64,000 nucleotides of DNA, taken from positions 372,001 through 436,000 of the forward strand of contig JBJEIY010000017.1 in the NCBI GenBank assembly GCA_051877515.1, read 5' to 3'. This document shows, piece after piece, positions 60,208 through 64,000 of the stretch. Position numbers and translations under genes: made by a program. Below the pieces are notes generated by a model. That model saw nothing but the letters and a program-made list of their open reading frames with translations. It was not told the origin of the DNA and ran no database searches. Origin of the DNA: XBB1006 sp051877515 (lineage in GTDB: Bacteria; Bacillota; Clostridia; Lachnospirales; Lachnospiraceae). Position 1 is the stretch's first letter. Every line of letters begins with the position of its first letter.

Positions 60208-61584
60208 ATGATCCAGATTATTGTACAACTCTCCAAAGTAATCATGATTGTTTTGCTTGGTTTATATACCTTTGAATGCTTTTCTGTCATGGGGAAATCC
60301 GCCCCGGAAATTCGTGATCAGATCATTACAAGACAGCGAAAATTTATGTTTATGCTGCATTTTCTTGGCAGTATGGTGATCTTTGCTGTTATGCAGGACA
60401 TCAAATATCTGATTTTTTATGGTGCGCAGGTTTTGGTTTTTTCCATTTTTATTAATCTGTATGATTTATTTTATGAAAAAGCATCTCCATTAGTGGTTAA
60501 TAATATGGTGTTGCTTTTAATGATCGGAATGGTGGTTCTAACCAGATTAAATTTTGAACATGCGGTGCGGCAGTTTCTTTTTGCCTTTGCAGCCATGGTC
60601 ATCTGTACGCTGGTACCCTTGCTGATAGCGAAGATGTCATTTTTAAATAAACTCACCTGGCTGTACTGTCTGATCGGCCTGTTTGGACTGGCCGTTGTGT
60701 TAATCTATGCTGCCAGAAGTTATGGGGCCAAACTAGCCATTGATCTTGGTCCTGTTTCTATCCAGCCTTCTGAATTTATCAAAATAACCTTTGTGTTTTT
60801 TATAGCCTGTATGCTTTATCAGGATACCTCTTTTAAAAGGGTTGTTATTACCACCATAGCGGCTGCAGCCCATGTGCTGATCCTGGTTGCGTCCAAGGAT
60901 CTTGGTGGCGCACTGATTTATTTTGTGGCTTATATGATCATGACTTTTGTTGCAACAAAGGATATCCGGTATCTGCTGATCATACTTGCGGGAGGTTGTG
61001 TTGCAGCTGTTATAGCCTATTATTTGTTTTCCCATGTCCAGGTTAGAGTTACGGCATGGATGGATCCTTTTGCAGTCATTGACGGACAGGGATATCAGAT
61101 CACACAGTCCTTATTTGCCATTGGTACAGGAGGCTTTCTGGGGCTTGGATTATTCCAGGGATTACCTTCTTCTATTCCGGTAGTGGAACAGGATTTTATT
61201 TTTTCTGCCATTGCAGAGGAATTTGGATTGATTTTTGCCTTGTGTATGCTACTGGTATGTATCTGTTGTTTTATGATGTTTTTAAATATTGCCATGCAGA
61301 TAAAAAATCAGTTCTATAAATTAATTGCCCTGGGTTTGGGATGTGTATACGGATTTCAGGTATTCCTAACCGTGGGAGGAGTTACCAAATTCATTCCTTC
61401 CACCGGTGTAACGCTCCCTCTGGTAAGTTATGGCGGAAGTTCCCTGGTAAGTACCGTGATGATCTTTTCCATTATTGAAGGACTGTATATTTTGAGAGAA
61501 GGGGAAGGGAATGCATTTGAAAGAAGAAAGAAGAAACAGAAAAAATCTGAACGAAGAAGAGAAAACGAGGAAGAAGCGTTCTAA
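60208..61584 (+). CDS. RodA/FtsW/SpoVE family peptidoglycan polymerase
   Basis: SEDS-family glycosyltransferase that polymerises lipid II in partnership with a class B PBP. It has about ten hydrophobic helices and the family motifs PSEFIKITFVFF, DLGGALIYF, IAEEFGLIFA and SYGGSSLV. The 458-residue length includes a basic C-terminal tail (about 435-458) rich in Lys/Arg. The following PBP2 gene overlaps its end by 74 nt, consistent with a functional pair. Confidence 0.93.
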   Translation: MIQIIVQLSKVIMIVLLGLYTFECFSVMGKSAPEIRDQIITRQRKFMFMLHFLGSMVIFAVMQDIKYLIFYGAQVLVFSIFINLYDLFYEKASPLVVNNMVLLLMIGMVVLTRLNFEHAVRQFLFAFAAMVICTLVPLLIAKMSFLNKLTWLYCLIGLFGLAVVLIYAARSYGAKLAIDLGPVSIQPSEFIKITFVFFIACMLYQDTSFKRVVITTIAAAAHVLILVASKDLGGALIYFVAYMIMTFVATKDIRYLLIILAGGCVAAVIAYYLFSHVQVRVTAWMDPFAVIDGQGYQITQSLFAIGTGGFLGLGLFQGLPSSIPVVEQDFIFSAIAEEFGLIFALCMLLVCICCFMMFLNIAMQIKNQFYKLIALGLGCVYGFQVFLTVGGVTKFIPSTGVTLPLVSYGGSSLVSTVMIFSIIEGLYILREGEGNAFERRKKKQKKSERRRENEEEAF

Positions 61585-63010
61585 GAAAAAAAGCCGGGCC
61601 AATCGGGAGTTTGCTATTGTGACTTATTCTTTTTTGGCGATCTTTGTGGCTTTAATGGGATATATCGTCTATTTTCAGGTAATGGAAGCGGAAGATGTGA
61701 TCAATAATCCCTATAACAAAAGGCAGGCTTTGTTCGCAGATTCTATTATCCGTGGGGATATTGTCTCACGGGAGGGAGATATTCTGGCAACAACACAGGT
61801 TTCTGATTCCGGAAAAGAAACACGGGTATATCCCTATAAAAATGTGTTTGCTCATGCAGTAGGTTATAGTACCAACGGAACGACCGGTGTGGAATCTATT
61901 TCCAATTTTAATCTGCTTAGAACCCATTCATTTATTGGAAATCAGCTGATTAACATGATCTTGGGAGAAAAGAGCAGGGGGGATACGGTTGCCACGACCT
62001 TTTCTGCTAAACTGCAACAGACTGCTTATGATGCTCTGGGTGGTTATGAAGGGGCTGTGATAGCATTAGATCCTACAACAGGGGAACTTTTGTCCATGGT
62101 TTCAAAACCGGATTATGATCCGAATAAAATTGCCACAGATTATAAATCGATTATCGGAGATTCGGGAGAGGAAGAAAGCAATTCTGTCTTACTGAATCGA
62201 GCAACCCAGGGTAGCTATACACCGGGATCTACTTTTAAGATCTTTACAACCCTGGAATATCTGCGTGAAAATGGGGATGACAAAGAATATTCCTATGAAT
62301 GCACCGGTTCAAAAACAGCAGATGGGACCACAATTCACTGTTATGGTGGGGAAGTGCATGGTAAGATTACGTTAGAAGAGGCTTTTGCAGAATCTTGTAA
62401 TTGTGCTTATGCCAGTATGGGACTGGATCTGAATATGAATAACTTTTCGTCACTTTGTAAAAAGCTGTTGTTCGATTCGGAACTTCCCATAGAATATCCG
62501 TATACCCCAAGCCGGTTTTCCTTATCTGACAAATCATCCGATTCATCCATTATGATGGGAAGTTTCGGACAGGATAAAATTACGGTTTCTCCCATTCATC
62601 TGGCATTGGTCACATCAGCCATTTGTAATGATGGTATTCTTATGGATCCTTATGTGATCGATCATGTGGAAAATGATGCCACAACCATTGTTTCCCAGAC
62701 AGAAGCCCAGGAATATAAGCGCCTGTTAACGCAGGAGCAGGCCGAAATAATGCAATCTTACATGGAAGCAACTGTTTCTTACGGAACAGCCAAAGCACTA
62801 CAGTCTGATCTGTATACGGCAGGTGGTAAAACCGGTTCTGCGCAGGTCAGTGATTCCTCCGATGATACCCATTCCTGGTTTGCGGGTTATGCCAAAGATT
62901 CTATGGGCAAAGCGGTAGTTGTTGTTGTGATCGTTGAAAAACAGGGAAACGGAAGCCGCTACGCTGTGCCCATCGCCCAAAAAGTCTTTGATTCTTATTT
63001 TAAAGATTAG
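61511..63010 (+). CDS. Class B penicillin-binding protein (PBP2/transpeptidase)
   Basis: Transpeptidase partner of the preceding SEDS protein. A basic cytoplasmic N-terminus precedes one transmembrane helix (about 38-58). The catalytic S240-T-F-K243 is in GSTFKIF, the SxN is ESCNCAYAS, and KTG is GGKTGSAQ. At 499 aa it lacks the long PBP dimerisation domain found in larger PBP2s. Division, elongation or sporulation role cannot be decided from sequence. Confidence 0.9.
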   Translation: MHLKEERRNRKNLNEEEKTRKKRSKKKSRANREFAIVTYSFLAIFVALMGYIVYFQVMEAEDVINNPYNKRQALFADSIIRGDIVSREGDILATTQVSDSGKETRVYPYKNVFAHAVGYSTNGTTGVESISNFNLLRTHSFIGNQLINMILGEKSRGDTVATTFSAKLQQTAYDALGGYEGAVIALDPTTGELLSMVSKPDYDPNKIATDYKSIIGDSGEEESNSVLLNRATQGSYTPGSTFKIFTTLEYLRENGDDKEYSYECTGSKTADGTTIHCYGGEVHGKITLEEAFAESCNCAYASMGLDLNMNNFSSLCKKLLFDSELPIEYPYTPSRFSLSDKSSDSSIMMGSFGQDKITVSPIHLALVTSAICNDGILMDPYVIDHVENDATTIVSQTEAQEYKRLLTQEQAEIMQSYMEATVSYGTAKALQSDLYTAGGKTGSAQVSDSSDDTHSWFAGYAKDSMGKAVVVVVIVEKQGNGSRYAVPIAQKVFDSYFKD

Positions 63011-63013
63011 TAA

Positions 63014-63042
63014 TTGCACTGCACTTAAAAAAGTTGTATAAT
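63014..63042 (+). promoter_or_regulatory. Promoter of the NUDIX-containing unit
   Basis: TTGCAC (63014-63019), 17-bp spacer, TATAAT (63037-63042), beginning just after the PBP stop. Confidence 0.75.
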
Positions 63043-63085
63043 TTTTTTAGATATACAAAACCAAACCGCGTGGAGGACTTGTGCA

Positions 63086-63538
63086 ATGATCGAGGCAACG
63101 AGCTGTGGTGGTGTGGTAATATTCAGAGGAAAGATTTTACTTTTGTTCAAGAGTTATAAGAACAGATATGAAGGCTGGGTACTTCCGAAAGGCACGGTAG
63201 AAGAGGGCGAAGACTTTAAAACAACGGCGACCAGAGAAGTGAAAGAAGAAACTGATGTGGATGCAACCATCATTAAATATGTTGGTAAGAGCCAGTATTC
63301 CTTTACCGTTCCGGAAGATACCATTGAAAAACAGGTTCATTGGTATCTTATGATGGCTGACAGTTATTACTCAAAACCGCAGAAAGAGGAATTTTTCGTG
63401 GATTCCGGATTTTATAAGTACCACGAAGCATACCATCTTCTGAAGTTTGCAAATGAAAAACAGATTTTAGAAATGGCTTATAATGAATACCTGGAGCTTA
63501 AAAAACAGAATCTTTGGGGAAGCAGGAGATATTATTGA
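63086..63538 (+). CDS. NUDIX hydrolase
   Basis: Hydrolase of nucleoside diphosphates linked to other moieties. The Nudix box is GTVEEGEDFKTTATREVKEETDV, matching G-x5-E-x7-REVxEET, with Thr where a Gly is common; residues about 37-59. Length is 150 aa. The substrate is not determinable, though resemblance to diadenosine or diphosphoinositol polyphosphate hydrolases (APFIVWVLPKG-type WVLPKG) is noted. It overlaps the next gene by 4 nt. Confidence 0.88.
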   Translation: MIEATSCGGVVIFRGKILLLFKSYKNRYEGWVLPKGTVEEGEDFKTTATREVKEETDVDATIIKYVGKSQYSFTVPEDTIEKQVHWYLMMADSYYSKPQKEEFFVDSGFYKYHEAYHLLKFANEKQILEMAYNEYLELKKQNLWGSRRYY

Positions 63539-63861
63539 TCTGGTATAAAAATCTATACATTGGAGATTCTATTTTAGAAAAGAAAGAAATTGTATTGGAT
63601 AAAATCCAGCATAATGTATTACAACCCGGAATTTACGTGATTGTTCTTGCCGAGAATGGTAAGGACAATTTTCGTATCATACATAGTTTGGAGTTTTTAC
63701 AGAAATCCTATCCAAAGGATGATCTTTTTGTTATAGGTGTGGCCGGAGGAAAACAGGAGGCCTATGAACTGGTGACCAGGATGGTGCAGGATGTATTGGA
63801 TGCGACAGGAAGCCCGGCGCATGCAGCTGATTATTTCAGGGCCCCGGGAGGTCGTGTATGA
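63535..63861 (+). CDS. Small unknown protein
   Basis: About 108 residues, starting at a TTG whose AGGAG ribosome-binding site is 6 nt upstream and which overlaps the NUDIX stop (TTGA). Visible features are LYIGDSILEKK near the start, VIVLAENGKDNF in the middle and FVIGVAGGKQEAYELVTRMVQD, an alpha/beta pattern without a recognised motif, then APGGRV at the end. The next gene's ATG overlaps its stop. Function unknown; it appears translationally coupled on both sides. Confidence 0.75.
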   Translation: MIWYKNLYIGDSILEKKEIVLDKIQHNVLQPGIYVIVLAENGKDNFRIIHSLEFLQKSYPKDDLFVIGVAGGKQEAYELVTRMVQDVLDATGSPAHAADYFRAPGGRV

Positions 63862-64000
63862 CCATTTTATTATTCATACTAAAGATCTTTGGAATCATCC
63901 TTCTGGTGATCCTTGGTATAATTCTTCTTGCAGCCTTTGCGATCCTGTTTTTTCCTCTTCGTTATAAGGCGTGGTCGGATTTTAGAGAAGAAGGATATCC
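63858..64000 (+). CDS. DUF2953-like membrane protein, 3' cut by window
   Basis: The first 47 codons are present: a long hydrophobic helix (about residues 3-32) followed by FPLRYKAW. This matches the N-terminal pattern of DUF2953 proteins, which in Clostridia often sit next to a YtfJ/GerW-type gene. The call is tentative because of the truncation. The ATG overlaps the previous stop by 4 nt. Confidence 0.6.
   Translation, partial: MTILLFILKIFGIILLVILGIILLAAFAILFFPLRYKAWSDFREEGY

Noticed and set aside
1..64000. Search for CRISPR arrays, insertion sequences, prophage, tRNA or rRNA genes
   Set aside because: No regularly spaced repeats, transposase or integrase reading frames, or recognisable cloverleaf or rRNA segments were seen by eye; a tRNAscan or Infernal search would be decisive.

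Overview
The window is a gene-dense chromosomal segment of a low-to-moderate GC anaerobic Firmicute. The combination of an Rnf complex in the order C-D-G-E-A-B, a biotin-dependent Na+ pump operon, anaerobic (CbiK/CbiD/CbiG-type) cobalamin synthesis, ScpAB, ZapA and DUF896 points to the class Clostridia, most likely Lachnospiraceae. The genus cannot be fixed from the sequence alone. No rRNA, tRNA, CRISPR array, insertion sequence or prophage was recognised.

Layout. 1-8 kb is the translation/RNA block: the 3' end of infB, then rbfA, nrnA, truB, ribF, an NlpC/P60 wall hydrolase, rpsO and pnp. rpsO and pnp each have a structured 5' leader. 8-16.4 kb holds a cytosolic subtilisin-like protease, cardiolipin synthase, two D-Ala-D-Ala carboxypeptidase-type PBPs, a phosphoesterase, scpA-scpB and a PAP2 phosphatase. 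16.4-21.2 kb is a five-gene biotin-dependent Na+-pumping decarboxylase operon. It is unusual in carrying both a 12S/MmdA-type and a 5S/OadA-type carboxyltransferase with one biotin carrier, an OadG-like anchor and an OadB pump.

21.3-41.8 kb is a single 20-gene cobalamin unit behind a cobalamin riboswitch with its own intrinsic terminator. It opens with an envelope module: a lipoprotein form of cobaltochelatase CbiK, a lipoprotein with a duplicated NEAT-like domain, and a BtuF/BtuC/BtuD-type ABC importer whose ATPase has an extra C-terminal Rossmann-like domain. It then encodes most of the anaerobic corrin pathway and the lower-ligand assembly: CbiP, CobT, two divergent CobU homologues around CobS, CobC, CbiB, CobD, CbiC, CbiD, CbiF, CbiG, CbiH, a CbiJ-CbiE-CbiT triple fusion and CbiA. 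CbiL, an adenosyltransferase, uroporphyrinogen-III methyltransferase and a CbiMNQO cobalt transporter are not in the window.

41.9-48.6 kb contains an RpiR-type regulator, a BaiN-like flavoprotein, cmk, ispH, a four-domain S1 protein, an orphan CheR methyltransferase and a convergent YprB-like exonuclease. 48.8-53.9 kb is the complete rnfCDGEAB operon. The Rnf complex and the OadB-type pump suggest that ion-gradient bioenergetics is central in this organism. 54-64 kb holds a DUF896 gene, miaB, ruvA-ruvB, zapA, a U32 peptidase-family protein, a RodA/FtsW-PBP2 pair, a NUDIX hydrolase, a small unknown protein and a DUF2953-like gene cut by the window end.

The most interesting material is the front of the cobalamin operon (surface chelatase plus NEAT-like lipoprotein plus importer) and the pair of complementary, partly degenerate CobU homologues flanking cobS.
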